NCBI RefSeq assembly: GCF_004341505.2 | Contig: NZ_SLYP02000001.1 | Coordinates: 3,372,295 to 3,436,294 of the forward strand | Reading direction: 5' to 3' | Source of the DNA: Sphingomonas sp. JUb134 | Lineage (GTDB): Bacteria; Pseudomonadota; Alphaproteobacteria; Sphingomonadales; Sphingomonadaceae | Length of the DNA stretch: 64,000 nt | Shown here: one piece after another, positions 52,342-62,493 of the stretch | How positions within the stretch are numbered: position 1 is the first letter of the stretch | Layout: every line of letters begins with the position of its first letter | The notes under the pieces: model-generated | The model's database searches: none | The model's input: the letters and a program-made list of their open reading frames with translations, nothing else | What the model was told of the DNA's origin: nothing | Position numbers and translations under genes: made by a program

Positions 52342-52408
52342 GGCTTTGCCGTAGCCGCTCGGCCCCAGTCGCCTGCCCTTTCCGGGTACTGTTCAGAACT
52401 GGGATATC

Positions 52409-54916
52409 ATGCCGAACATCAAGCAGCTCGCCTACGCCGCTCTTCCCGCGCTGTGCTTCGTCGCCGCACCTTCCTGGGCGCAGGAAACGACTTCAGCGGC
52501 TGCATCGGCCGAAGCGTCGGACCCGCAGGCAGCAGTCGGCGACGTGCCGCCCGAAGAAATCATCGTCACCGGATCGACCCGCGCGCAGCGGCGGTTCGAT
52601 GTGTCCTATGCCATCAACACCATCTCCCAGGCGGACGTCGAGAAGATCGCACCGGTCAACTTCGCCGACCTGATCGGCCAGCTGCCCGGCTTCCAGACGG
52701 AGATCACCGGCGGTGAGGTGCAGAACATCTACCGTATCCGCGGTCTGCCGAACGACGGCGGCTTCGTCAGCTTCCAGCAGGACGGCCTTCCCCTGTTCCA
52801 CGAGAACGACGGCGTGTTCTTCCGCGGCGACGCGATCCTCAAGCAGGACCTGATGACGGACCATGCCGAAGTCGTCCGCGGTGGTCCGGCCCCGGTCTAC
52901 GCCAGCTATTCGGGCGCGATCATCAATGCCATCACCGTCACCGGTGAGGAGACGCCGCGCGGCAAGGCGCAGCTGACGCTGGGTGACACGGGCCTCTACC
53001 GCCTGGATGCCTATCAGTCCGGCCCCATTGCCAAAGACACCTACTACGCCGTCGGCGGCTTCCTGCGGTATCACGACGGCTACCGCGACAACGGCTTCCC
53101 GAACGACAAGGGCGGCCAGATCCGCGCGAACCTCAAGCACGACCTCGACAATGGTTCGATCAAGCTGAACCTCAACTACGTCAACGACCACAACGTCTTC
53201 TATCTGCCGATCCCCATCGCCGACCCGCGCGACCCAAGCGTCTCGCTCGATCCGTACATCGACTATTTCACCGGCACGATGAACTCGCCGGCGCTGCGCA
53301 ACGTGAACCTGAAGTATCGCGACGGCGCCGGCGTGATCCAGAGCCGCACCAGCGATCTCTCCGACGGTCGCCACATGCAGATGGTGAACTTCGGCGCACA
53401 ATATGACGCCGATTTCGACGGGTGGCTCGTTTCGGCCAAGGTCGGATACACGCAGGGCAAGCTCGACTTCACCGCCTTCTACTCGACCACCAATCCGGCC
53501 GACGCCGACAGCTTCGCCAACGGCTATCTGGCGCGCGCGACCGCTGCGTTCGGGGCGGTGAACCGCTTCGGCTATGTGCTGGCGGGGACCAACACCGTCT
53601 ATGATCCCGATGCGGCATCGGGCCTGGTGATGCAGGGCCAGTATCGCGACATCCACTCGAAGTTCTATTCGGGCCAGGGCAATTTCACCGTCGCCAAGAA
53701 GTTCGAGACCGGCATCGGCAGCCACGACATCAAGCTCGGCCTCTACGCCAGTCTCTATGGCGAGGACAGCCGGACGCTCTACCAGAACTATCTGATCGAG
53801 GTCGCGGGTAAGCCGCGCACGCTGGACCTCGTCGCCTATTCGGCCTCGGGTGCAGAACTCGGCCGGGTGACGGACAACGGCGTGCTTAATTACGCCGCCA
53901 CGCTGAACCAGGGCGACTCTGACGCGAAGATGTTCGCCATCTATGCCAACGACACCTGGGAGATCGTCCCGGGCCTGCGCATCGACGCCGGCATCCGCCA
54001 CGAGCGCTACAGCTACGAAGGCTGGGCGGCACTGACCGAGCAGGCCGACCTGGGCGATCGCACCACGCTGGCGGACGATGCCACCCGCGCCTTCACCGGA
54101 GCGATCATCAACCAGAAGGGCAAGCCGAACGTCACCAACTGGACGGTCGGCGCCAACTATGACTTCAGCGACCATGTCGGCGTCTATGGCCGCGCCTCGC
54201 ACCTCGAGACGCCGCCCAGCGTCCAGACGGTGATGAGCATCAACCCGACCATCATCACCACGGTCGCCGACCAGTTCGAGGCCGGGCTGAAGCTCGCCGC
54301 CGGGCGCTCCTACCTCTACGTCACCGGCTTCTACACCAACTTCGACCCGCTCAACGCCTCGTTCCTGGCGTACGACCCGACCACCGGCCGCAACGACGTG
54401 AACGTCCCCTTCATCGGCGAGGCGCAGGTCAAGGGCGTGGAATTCGATGGCGCCTGGTCCGTGACCCCCTGGTTCACCCTGAACGGCGCGCTCACCGTCA
54501 GCGACCCGAAGTACAAGAACTTCGAAAGCGCGACCGGCGCCGATCCCGAGCAGGCGGAAGGCAATCAGATTGTGCGCCAGCCCAAGATCTACGGCAACAT
54601 CCGGCCGAGCTTCGACTTCACCTCGGGCGAGACGGACATTTCGGTCTATGGCCGCTACACCTACATGGGGAAGCGCTACGTTGACCTCTACAACAACACC
54701 GCGCTGCCCTCCTACGGCACGATCGGCGCGGGCGTGACGCTGCGCCGGGCGAGCTGGCAGGTGCAGGTGGTCGGCGACAATCTGTTCAACGCGCATGGCC
54801 TGACCGAAGGCAATACCCGCACCGACTCGCTGAGCGGCCAGGGCAGCAGCGAGGCCATCTACGGTCGCCCGATCTTCGGCCGGAACTTCCGTCTGGTCGT
54901 CTCCAAGTCGTGGTGA
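52409..54916 (+). CDS. TonB-dependent receptor, second copy type
   Basis: An 835-residue outer-membrane transporter with a signal peptide (cleavage after APSWA), TonB-box-like PEEIIVTGSTRAQ, a plug (IAPVNFADLIGQLPGFQ, IYRIRGLPNDGGFVSFQQDG, EVVRGGPAPVYASYSGAIINAIT) and a barrel ending in GRNFRLVVSKSW, an aromatic terminal residue. The plug differs from that of the receptor at 26-29 kb, so it belongs to another sub-family. Its stop overlaps the next gene (GTGA), linking it to a DUF218 protein. A possible Pho box upstream hints at phosphate-related uptake. Confidence 0.94.
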   Translation: MPNIKQLAYAALPALCFVAAPSWAQETTSAAASAEASDPQAAVGDVPPEEIIVTGSTRAQRRFDVSYAINTISQADVEKIAPVNFADLIGQLPGFQTEITGGEVQNIYRIRGLPNDGGFVSFQQDGLPLFHENDGVFFRGDAILKQDLMTDHAEVVRGGPAPVYASYSGAIINAITVTGEETPRGKAQLTLGDTGLYRLDAYQSGPIAKDTYYAVGGFLRYHDGYRDNGFPNDKGGQIRANLKHDLDNGSIKLNLNYVNDHNVFYLPIPIADPRDPSVSLDPYIDYFTGTMNSPALRNVNLKYRDGAGVIQSRTSDLSDGRHMQMVNFGAQYDADFDGWLVSAKVGYTQGKLDFTAFYSTTNPADADSFANGYLARATAAFGAVNRFGYVLAGTNTVYDPDAASGLVMQGQYRDIHSKFYSGQGNFTVAKKFETGIGSHDIKLGLYASLYGEDSRTLYQNYLIEVAGKPRTLDLVAYSASGAELGRVTDNGVLNYAATLNQGDSDAKMFAIYANDTWEIVPGLRIDAGIRHERYSYEGWAALTEQADLGDRTTLADDATRAFTGAIINQKGKPNVTNWTVGANYDFSDHVGVYGRASHLETPPSVQTVMSINPTIITTVADQFEAGLKLAAGRSYLYVTGFYTNFDPLNASFLAYDPTTGRNDVNVPFIGEAQVKGVEFDGAWSVTPWFTLNGALTVSDPKYKNFESATGADPEQAEGNQIVRQPKIYGNIRPSFDFTSGETDISVYGRYTYMGKRYVDLYNNTALPSYGTIGAGVTLRRASWQVQVVGDNLFNAHGLTEGNTRTDSLSGQGSSEAIYGRPIFGRNFRLVVSKSW

Positions 54917-56103
54917 GGCACCGGGCGCTTCGCATCACCCTCGCCGCCGTGATGTGCGCGGCGGCGGTTCAGCCTGCTGTGGCAGCCGAGGTTCGCGACC
55001 GCGCGACCGAGGTTCTGGCGCAGCGGCTGTTCCCGATGCTCGATGCGATGGGTCGGTCGCCGGAGACGATCACCCGGCTCCGCGCCGATCGCAGCCTCGC
55101 CACCACACTTGCGACGCGTGCGAAACGCACCGCCGCCTGCGCAGAGGCGGCCCCGTGCGTGGCGGAGGCCGCGCTGTGGGATGAGCAGGAATTGGCAGCG
55201 CTTGCGCATGCGGTGGAGCGGAATGCCGCCCCGCTGCTGCGCGATCGGCGGCTGGTTCCCGACGACGGCCTCGCCTCCGGCCTTGCCCGGGAGATCCGCG
55301 GGCTGAACGCGATCGTCCGAGTCTATGCATTGGGAATGCCCGCGCGCTACCCTTCCATCGACGGGCCATCGGCGGCGTTCGGCAGCACGGAGGCGCAGAC
55401 GCGCCTGGCGGCTGCGGTCCGCCTGCGCAACACGCCGCGTGCCGGCTCCTTGCAGACGCTCGATCCGAGCATGGAACTGGGCCTGGCGCTGCTCGACGTG
55501 AACGACCGCACCGATGCCAGCGGATTCGAGCCGATCGACGGCGGTGACAACGCCGCGGCGATGGCGCGGGCCCGCGGCCTCGACTGGTCCCGCTACCGCT
55601 ATACGGCCGTCGTGCTGACAGGAATCGGCCCCGAGGTTCCCGACATGCCGCTCAGCCCCGGCGGAAAATACCACGTCCGGCTCGCCGCGAACCGCTTTGC
55701 GGACGGAGACGCCCCCTTCATCATCGTGAGCGGTGGCCGCGCACACCCGCACGGCACGCCCCATAACGAGGCCGCCGAGATGCGCCGCGCGCTGATCGAG
55801 CGCTATGGCGTGCCTGCCGAGGCGATCGTCATCGAGCCCTATGCTCGACACACCACCACCAACCTGCGCAACGCCACGCGACGGCTGATGGCATTGGGAG
55901 CGCCGCTCGATCGCGAGGCGCTCATCGTCTGCAACCCGGACCAGAGCCGGATGATCGAGAGCCCCGCCTTTGGGGAGAGGAACCGCCGCGAACTCGGCTA
56001 CGAACCCGGCGTGATCGGCCGCCGGCTCTCGCCTACCGAGCTCACCTTCCGCCCCGATCCTCGTTCGGCACGGATCGATCCGCTCGACCCGCTCGATCCC
56101 TGA
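54913..56103 (+). CDS. YdcF/SanA-like (DUF218) protein
   Basis: A 396-residue exported protein. After a signal peptide (ending QPAVAA) comes an Ala/Arg-rich helical region of about 220 residues, then the DUF218 domain: YTAVVLTGIGPEV, FIIVSGGRAHPHGTPHNEAAEMRRALIERYGVPAEAIVIEPYARHTTTNL. This is the core of YdcF/SanA proteins, which affect envelope permeability; activity is unproven. The GTG at 54913 overlaps the receptor stop (GTGA), so the two are translated together. Confidence 0.85.
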   Translation: MRHRALRITLAAVMCAAAVQPAVAAEVRDRATEVLAQRLFPMLDAMGRSPETITRLRADRSLATTLATRAKRTAACAEAAPCVAEAALWDEQELAALAHAVERNAAPLLRDRRLVPDDGLASGLAREIRGLNAIVRVYALGMPARYPSIDGPSAAFGSTEAQTRLAAAVRLRNTPRAGSLQTLDPSMELGLALLDVNDRTDASGFEPIDGGDNAAAMARARGLDWSRYRYTAVVLTGIGPEVPDMPLSPGGKYHVRLAANRFADGDAPFIIVSGGRAHPHGTPHNEAAEMRRALIERYGVPAEAIVIEPYARHTTTNLRNATRRLMALGAPLDREALIVCNPDQSRMIESPAFGERNRRELGYEPGVIGRRLSPTELTFRPDPRSARIDPLDPLDP

Positions 56104-56214
56104 TCGGCGGGCTGAAGCGGGTTTGTCGGGAACCACCGGCCCGTCGGGCGGCGCCAAGTCGTCGAGATGTCGGACGAAAGATGTGCCGAATTTCTGGCAC
56201 AGGGCACCAACATG

Positions 56215-56250
56215 AAAAAACCCGCCAACGCAGTGCGCTGGCGGGTTTTT
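56215..56250. terminator. Bidirectional terminator between DUF218 and tRNA-Val
   Basis: A-run, AACCCGCCA, 11-base loop, TGGCGGGTT, T-run. It can end transcription of the plus-strand operon and of tRNA-Val on the minus strand. Confidence 0.92.
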
Positions 56251-56253
56251 CCG

Positions 56254-56328
56254 TGGTGGGCGTGGCAAGGATTGAACTTGCGACCCCTGCGATGTCAACA
56301 CAGTGCTCTACCACTGAGCTACACGCCC
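56254..56328 (-). tRNA. tRNA-Val (GAC)
   Basis: A complete cloverleaf on the minus strand: acceptor GGGCGTG with CACGCCC, D-arm GCTCAGTGGTAGAGC, anticodon loop TTGACAT (anticodon GAC) and T-arm GCAAGTTCAATCCTTGC. The CCA end is encoded. Confidence 0.97.
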
Positions 56329-56402
56329 GCCGGGAGTGCGGCCTCTAGCGGGGAGCGCTGGGGAGCGCAAGCACCGAAAGTGGCCGAACCCAAAAAATCT
56401 GC

Positions 56403-56780
56403 TCAGCTGTGCGAGGGGACGCTGTCCTCCGCAAACAGCTGGTCCACTTCGCGCACCAGGTCGCGCAGGTGGAAGGGCTTTGACAGCACCCGGGCCTGGG
56501 GCACGGCCTTGCCCGCCTTCAGCGTCACTGCCGCAAAACCGGTGATGAACATCACCCGCATCTCGGGTGCGATCTCCTGCGCCTTTTGTGCGAGTTCGAT
56601 GCCGTCCATCTCGGGCATTACGATATCGGTGAGGAGCAGATCGAACGTCTCGCTCTCCAGCAACGGCAAGGCGGCCGTCCCGCGATCGACCGCCGCCACG
56701 CGGTAGCCGGAACGTTCGAGCGCGCGCGTCAGATACTCGCGCATCACCTGATCGTCCTCGGCCAGCAGAATCCTGTACAT
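56403..56780 (-). CDS. cpdR: CpdR-type response regulator
   Basis: A 125-residue stand-alone receiver domain. It starts YRILLAEDDQVMREYLTRAL; the phosphoacceptor is D52 in LLLTDIVMPEMDG, Thr in FITGFA and Lys in LSKPFHLRDLV are the other conserved residues. In Caulobacter, unphosphorylated CpdR delivers CtrA and other substrates to ClpXP and is phosphorylated by the CckA-ChpT relay. Length and sequence type fit CpdR better than a generic CheY. Monocistronic, followed by tRNA-Val on the same strand. Confidence 0.88.
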   Translation of the reverse strand: MYRILLAEDDQVMREYLTRALERSGYRVAAVDRGTAALPLLESETFDLLLTDIVMPEMDGIELAQKAQEIAPEMRVMFITGFAAVTLKAGKAVPQARVLSKPFHLRDLVREVDQLFAEDSVPSHS

Positions 56781-56876
56781 GCATCCCTCTCGTACGAGCG
56801 CCCGCGTCTATGGGCGAACCCCTGCCGCTTTTCCAGCGCGTTGCTCCGGATCGCCGCGGGGCCTAGCATCCAGGGC

Positions 56877-57725
56877 GTGCCCGCGCCGCCTCTCCCCTTT
56901 GACCTGCACGGTCCCGCCGATCCGGTAACGCCGCTGGTGCTTTCGGTGCCGCATGCCGGCCGCGCCTATCCGGAGGCGATGCGGGATCTGCTGCGGGTGC
57001 CGCTTGCGGCGCTGCTACCGCTGGAGGACCGGCTGGTCGACCAGGTGGCGCTTGCGGCGCGCGGACCTCACACGCTGTTCGTCGCCAAGCTTCCTCGCGC
57101 CTGGATCGACCTGAACCGGAGCGAGCAGGAGCGCGATCCGCAGGTCGACGCGGGCGCCGACCCCATGGTGCAGCCCCGGGCCTCGGCGCGGCTGCGCAGC
57201 GGGCTGGGGCTCATACCCCGGCGCGCCAGCAGCGCGGGCGACATCTGGAAGCGCCGGTTGCACGCGGACGAGGTTACTGCCCGCATCATGGCCCAACATC
57301 GTCCCTACCACGCCGCGGTGGCTGCCGCGCTCGCGTCGGCGCACGCGCGGTTCGGCGTCGCCATCCTGCTCGACATCCACTCCATGCCATCGCTGCCGGG
57401 CGTCACGCCTGCGCAGGTCGTGCTGGGCGACCGACACGGGCGCTCGGCAGCGCGGCGCCTGGTGGATGCGCTCGAAGCCGCCGCGCGGGATGCCGGCCTT
57501 CGGATCGCCCGTAACCAGCCCTACGCCGGTGGGCACGTGGTGACGACCCATGGGGCGCCCGCACGCAACGTGCACGCGGTCCAGATCGAGTTCGATCGCG
57601 GCCTCTATCTGGATCCCACGCTGACGGAGGTTGGTCCCGGCTTTCCCCGCCTCGCTGCCGCCCTCGCCCACATGATCGCAGCCGTCGCCGCGGAAGCGCT
57701 TCCGCCGGCGCTTGCCGCCGAATAG
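56877..57725 (+). CDS. N-formylglutamate amidohydrolase family protein
   Basis: The 282-residue protein matches the FGase family: PLVLSVPHAGRAYP, LLPLEDRLVDQVA, AKLPRAWIDLNRSE, VAILLDIHSMPSLPG, VLGDRHGRSA and HAVQIEFDRGLYLD. These enzymes hydrolyse N-formylglutamate at the end of histidine breakdown, or act on related amides; no hut genes are nearby, so the substrate is open. The start is probably GTG at 56877; the longer frame upstream overlaps cpdR antisense. Confidence 0.88.
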   Translation: MPAPPLPFDLHGPADPVTPLVLSVPHAGRAYPEAMRDLLRVPLAALLPLEDRLVDQVALAARGPHTLFVAKLPRAWIDLNRSEQERDPQVDAGADPMVQPRASARLRSGLGLIPRRASSAGDIWKRRLHADEVTARIMAQHRPYHAAVAAALASAHARFGVAILLDIHSMPSLPGVTPAQVVLGDRHGRSAARRLVDALEAAARDAGLRIARNQPYAGGHVVTTHGAPARNVHAVQIEFDRGLYLDPTLTEVGPGFPRLAAALAHMIAAVAAEALPPALAAE

Positions 57726-57730
57726 CGCAT

Positions 57731-57765
57731 AAAAAAACCACCCCGTGCACGAAGCACGAGGTGGC
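57731..57765 (-). terminator. Intrinsic terminator of the small RNA
   Basis: On the minus strand: CCACC-T-CGTGC, TTCGT loop, GCACG-G-GGTGG and seven T's. Its strength and orientation indicate a minus-strand transcript that no protein-coding gene explains. Confidence 0.9.
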
Positions 57766-57838
57766 CTAGGTTCAGGGAGGAGACACGCTGAAAGCGTGTC
57801 ACACGATCCCGCGAAAGGGGGGAACACGAGACCGCGTA
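57731..57838 (-). ncRNA. Small RNA, CCUCC-loop type (similar to alphaproteobacterial suhB/alpha-r14 RNAs)
   Basis: No open frame fits here, yet the minus strand has a promoter (57845-57872), about 108 bases of structured sequence and an intrinsic terminator. The transcript has a hairpin ACACGC-TTTCA-GCGTGT, the single-stranded anti-Shine-Dalgarno stretch CUCCUCCC (57775-57782) and a C6 run earlier. This layout (CCUCC motifs plus terminator) is that of the suhB/alpha-r14 family, which pair with ribosome-binding sites of target mRNAs. Ends are estimates (start 57837-57839). Targets cannot be named. Confidence 0.72.
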
Positions 57839-57844
57839 CCAGAG

Positions 57845-57872
57845 AATATAGATATCAAGCGCAAAGGTTCAA
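57845..57872 (-). promoter_or_regulatory. Sigma-70 promoter of the small RNA
   Basis: On the minus strand TTGAAC (57867-57872), a 16-bp spacer and TATATT (57845-57850). It is the clearest promoter in this part of the window and places the transcript start about 7 bp downstream. Confidence 0.75.
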
Positions 57873-57995
57873 GCGTTTGCCGACACTTGCGATGCATTGC
57901 CTGACGCGCACGACGAAACGCCGCCCATCGGGAAGACGGACGGCGCTTGCGATTCGTACTGCGTCTCGCCGGGCTTGACCCGGCGGGACGTCCGA

Positions 57996-58769
57996 TCAGG
58001 CGGTCGGCTGGGGCGCGATCATGCCCGCGCGCACTTGACGCGCGAACAGGTCCCGCATCAGCGACAGCGAGAAGATGTGCGCATAGAGCAGCGGCAGCAT
58101 GCCGTTCTGCTGGATCTTGCGCAGCTGGTCGCCACGAAGCTCGTTGAGCTTCTTTTCGTCGACCATCTGGAAACCACGGTAGATGAACGGCTGCTCGGCG
58201 CCGTCCGGCTGGATCGAGACTTCACCGTCGATCAGAAGGCCCAGGTCCTTGACCTCCTTCATGAACATCGCGGTGCGCTGGCCGGCCTGCTCGAACTGCT
58301 CGTTGAACTGCAGGATCTGCTTGGTGGTCTCGCTCGGCTCGGTGCCGTCGAACAGCGCCTCGCCGTCCTCGAACGCGCCGATCGTGTCCGCGGTCGGATC
58401 GAAGCACAGCGACAGGTCCTCGCTGTCCGGACGCAGGCGGGCGAGCATGTACGGATAGCGGCGGACATAGGCCGGGACGTACACTTCCGGGTCGATCAGC
58501 CGGCCGTCGGCGTCGATGAAGGTGTTGACGCCCTCGTTCAGGCCCATCAGCGCGAGCGGAACGGGATCCTCGCCCACCGAGAAGACGATCGGCATGCGAC
58601 GCTGCACCAGCGGGAATTCTTCGACGGTGACCGGCACGGCATGCTCGTTGACCAGGAACGGCGCACGATCCGCAACGCGAACCTTGTAGTTGGCGTGCTG
58701 CTGGCTCGAAAGCGGTTCGAGCTGGTTGTAAAACAGAGGAAGCCCGTTGTTCTTCGGCGCCGTGGCCAT
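57996..58769 (-). CDS. SapC family protein
   Basis: The 257-residue protein is the SapC type common in sphingomonads and related genera: NNGLPLFYNQLEPLSSQQHANYKVR, FPLVQRRMPIVFSVGED, ALMGLNEGVNTFID, PAYVRRYPYMLARL and LCFDPTADTIGAFEDG. It was first described with S-layer genes in other bacteria; no S-layer gene is in view and its molecular role is unknown. AGGAG precedes the ATG. It is followed on the same strand, across the small-RNA region, by nothing related. Confidence 0.93.
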   Translation of the reverse strand: MATAPKNNGLPLFYNQLEPLSSQQHANYKVRVADRAPFLVNEHAVPVTVEEFPLVQRRMPIVFSVGEDPVPLALMGLNEGVNTFIDADGRLIDPEVYVPAYVRRYPYMLARLRPDSEDLSLCFDPTADTIGAFEDGEALFDGTEPSETTKQILQFNEQFEQAGQRTAMFMKEVKDLGLLIDGEVSIQPDGAEQPFIYRGFQMVDEKKLNELRGDQLRKIQQNGMLPLLYAHIFSLSLMRDLFARQVRAGMIAPQPTA

Positions 58770-58799
58770 TCTTGATCTCCTGGAACCCAGCTTGCGCGT

Positions 58800-60245
58800 C
58801 TATTTCGCCCCGTCGACGGGCGCAAGCGTCACCAGTTTGCCGGGATTGAACAGGTTCATCGGGTCGAGCCCCTGCTTGATCCCCCGCAGCGCCGCCAGGC
58901 GGGCGGGCGAGCCGAGACGGGCCAGTTCGTCGCGCTTCATCTGGCCGATGCCGTGCTCGGCCGAGATCGAGCCGCCGGCGGCAACCACCAGGTCGTGAAC
59001 GAAGGTGGTGATGCCGGGCGCCTCCTCCGCGATCCAGCGTGCCGGATCGACGCCCGCAGGCGCCCGCACATGAAAGTGGACGTTGCCGTCGCCCAAGTGT
59101 CCGAAGGCGGTGGCGTGGGTGCCGGGAAAGCGCGCCTCTGCCGCCGCTGCCGCCTCGACCATGAAGCGCGGCATCCGGTTCACCGGCACGGAGATGTCGT
59201 GCTGTACCGCCGGGCCTGCGGCGCGCTCTGCTGCCGAGAGCGAGTCTCGCAGCCGCCAGAACGCCTCCGCCTGCGCCTCTGATGTGGCGATCACCGCGTC
59301 GGCAACGAGACCGGCGTCCAGCGCGTCGCCGAGCAGTCGCGCGAGCAGGGCATCCGGCGCCTCGGCCTCCGGGGTCGCAGCGACCGCCTCGATCAACAGG
59401 TGCCATGGGTGGGTGCCGCTGAGCGGCGACCGCGCGTCCGGCAGATACTGCACTGCGCGCTCCAGCGTGTCGCCGGGGATGATCTCGAAGCTCTCGATCG
59501 CATCGGTCGCCCCTCGCATCCGTCGCAGGAGCGCCAGCCCCGCCTCCGGGTCGGCGATGCCCACCCAGGCGACAGCGCGGCCAAGGATCGCGGGGGCAAG
59601 GCGCAATGTCGCGGCGGTGATGATCCCCAGCGTGCCTTCGGCGCCGACGAGCAGTTGGTCGATGTCGTAGCCGCGATTGTCCTTGGGCAGCGGCGTGAGC
59701 CCATCGTGGATGCTGCCATCGGGCAGCACTGCCTCCACCCCGGCCACGAGCCGCCGCATCGTCCCCCAGCGCAGCACCTGGGTACCGCCTGCGTTTGTCG
59801 AGATCAGGCCGCCGATCGTCGCCGTCCCGCGCGAGCCCAGGGTGAGCGGAAAGCGGCAGCCGGCTTCCGCAGCGGCCTCATGAAGGTTCTGCAGGATCAC
59901 GCCTGCCTCGGCCACCGCGAGTGCAGCCCCAGCGTCGAGGCGTCGAATGCGATCGAGGCGGCGAGTAGACAGCAGCAGCGCCGATCCGTCCGCAGGCGGC
60001 GTCGCGCCGCCCACCATCGATGTGTTGCCGCCCTGTGCGACCAGCGGCACCCGATGCTCAACCGCCAGGCGAACCATGGTGGCCACCTCGGCGGTGGAGG
60101 TCGGCAGCAGCATCGCGGCGGCCGCGCCATGGAAGCGCCCGCGCCAATCGGTGAGAAAGGGCGCGATCTGGTCGGCGTCGGTGGTGAGGCTGCACTCGCC
60201 TAGCGCTTCCCGAATGGCATGGATCAGGCGGGTCTGTGCGGTCAT
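58800..60245 (-). CDS. FAD-linked oxidoreductase (D-2-hydroxyglutarate/D-lactate dehydrogenase type)
   Basis: The 481-residue protein has the PCMH-type FAD domain (PLVAQGGNTSMVGGATPPADG, TLGSRGTATIGGLISTNAGGTQVLRWG, DQLLVGAEGTLGIITAATL) and the FAD-oxidase C domain with the metal-binding HLGDGNVHFHV and AEHGIGQMKR. It oxidises a D-2-hydroxy acid; D-2-hydroxyglutarate, formed in serine synthesis, is the likely substrate in bacteria of this type, though D-lactate is possible. It follows sapC by 30 bp on the opposite end and may be transcribed ahead of it. Confidence 0.9.
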   Translation of the reverse strand: MTAQTRLIHAIREALGECSLTTDADQIAPFLTDWRGRFHGAAAAMLLPTSTAEVATMVRLAVEHRVPLVAQGGNTSMVGGATPPADGSALLLSTRRLDRIRRLDAGAALAVAEAGVILQNLHEAAAEAGCRFPLTLGSRGTATIGGLISTNAGGTQVLRWGTMRRLVAGVEAVLPDGSIHDGLTPLPKDNRGYDIDQLLVGAEGTLGIITAATLRLAPAILGRAVAWVGIADPEAGLALLRRMRGATDAIESFEIIPGDTLERAVQYLPDARSPLSGTHPWHLLIEAVAATPEAEAPDALLARLLGDALDAGLVADAVIATSEAQAEAFWRLRDSLSAAERAAGPAVQHDISVPVNRMPRFMVEAAAAAEARFPGTHATAFGHLGDGNVHFHVRAPAGVDPARWIAEEAPGITTFVHDLVVAAGGSISAEHGIGQMKRDELARLGSPARLAALRGIKQGLDPMNLFNPGKLVTLAPVDGAK

Positions 60246-60322
60246 CCCGTCGCGCTACACGGCCGAGAGGCTTGCCGCCAGTTCATCACCGGTTAAAACC
60301 CAGGGGCTGAGAAGAGAGCCCC

Positions 60323-60790
60323 ATGCCCGTACCGAAGCCTGTCCCCGTGCTTCTGCTGCTGACGCTCGCGGCCCCCATGGCCGGGGCCCAGCAGCGCGTG
60401 AGCGTTCCGGCCGGCACGGTCGTGCACAGGGAGGTGCGCATCCAGCGAATCATCGTGCGGGTGCCGCGCATGGAAGTCACCCCCGCCTCCAGTTCGCGTG
60501 CGCTGCCGGCGATCAACTGGGTGGAGAAACGCACCGACCGCTGTGTGCCCGTCGCCAATCTGGCGGCGGTGTCGATCACCCGCACCGACAGCGTCGACCT
60601 GATGCTGACCGGCGGGAAGCGGCTGCGGGCGCGCCTGGAGGAGGATTGCCCGACGCTCGACTTCTACTCGGGCTTCTACCTCAAGCCGACCGCGGACGGG
60701 ATGGTGTGCGCGTCGCGCGATACGATTCGCTCCCGCTCTGGGGGGCAGTGCCGCATCTCGTCTTTCCGAATGCTCGTTCCCGGCCGCTGA
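60323..60790 (+). CDS. Hypothetical exported protein
   Basis: A 155-residue protein with a signal peptide (residues 1 to about 22, ending PMAGA). Three to four cysteines (in DRCVPVANL, EEDCPTLDFYSGFYL, MVCASRDTI, QCRISSF) suggest disulphides in the periplasm. The pattern CVPV...SVDLMLTGGKRLRARLEEDCP is conserved in sphingomonads as far as I know, but no function is assigned. Divergent from the dehydrogenase; the helicase follows after 88 bp. Confidence 0.7.
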   Translation: MPVPKPVPVLLLLTLAAPMAGAQQRVSVPAGTVVHREVRIQRIIVRVPRMEVTPASSSRALPAINWVEKRTDRCVPVANLAAVSITRTDSVDLMLTGGKRLRARLEEDCPTLDFYSGFYLKPTADGMVCASRDTIRSRSGGQCRISSFRMLVPGR

Positions 60791-60878
60791 GGCGCGTTCT
60801 GCTTGACAATCCGGCAGAAATCCGCAAGGCGCGGACCTGCATTCCGGTGCCGCGACGGTGCCGTTTTCCGGAAACCCC

Positions 60879-62237
<1,359 letters not shown>

Positions 62238-62251
62238 TCGGGCAAGGCCGC

Positions 62252-62476
62252 GTGGACGATTTCATCGACTATGTTGCGCCGGTCGCGGTCGAAAGCCCGT
62301 GCGTCCTGGTGTGCACGCTCGACCTCGAGAGCGGCTGGTGTTTCGGCTGCGGCCGCACGCGCGAAGAGATCGCCAACTGGACGGCGATGTCGGCCGAGGA
62401 GCGGAGCACCGTGTTGGCGGCCCTCCCCGCGCGCTGCGGCACACTCGAACAGCGGATTGCAGCCTCGATCGGCTGA
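62252..62476 (+). CDS. DUF1289 domain-containing protein
   Basis: The 74-residue protein has the DUF1289 cysteines: C17, C21, C30 and C33 in SPCVLVCTLD and GWCFGCGRT, an arrangement that could bind zinc or an iron-sulphur cluster, followed by EEIANWTAMSAEERSTVLAALP. Function unknown, though members are often next to helicase or redox genes. The start is a GTG. It is the second gene of the operon with the helicase. Confidence 0.9.
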   Translation: MDDFIDYVAPVAVESPCVLVCTLDLESGWCFGCGRTREEIANWTAMSAEERSTVLAALPARCGTLEQRIAASIG

Positions 62477-62493
62477 TCGCCGGCTTCGGCGGC

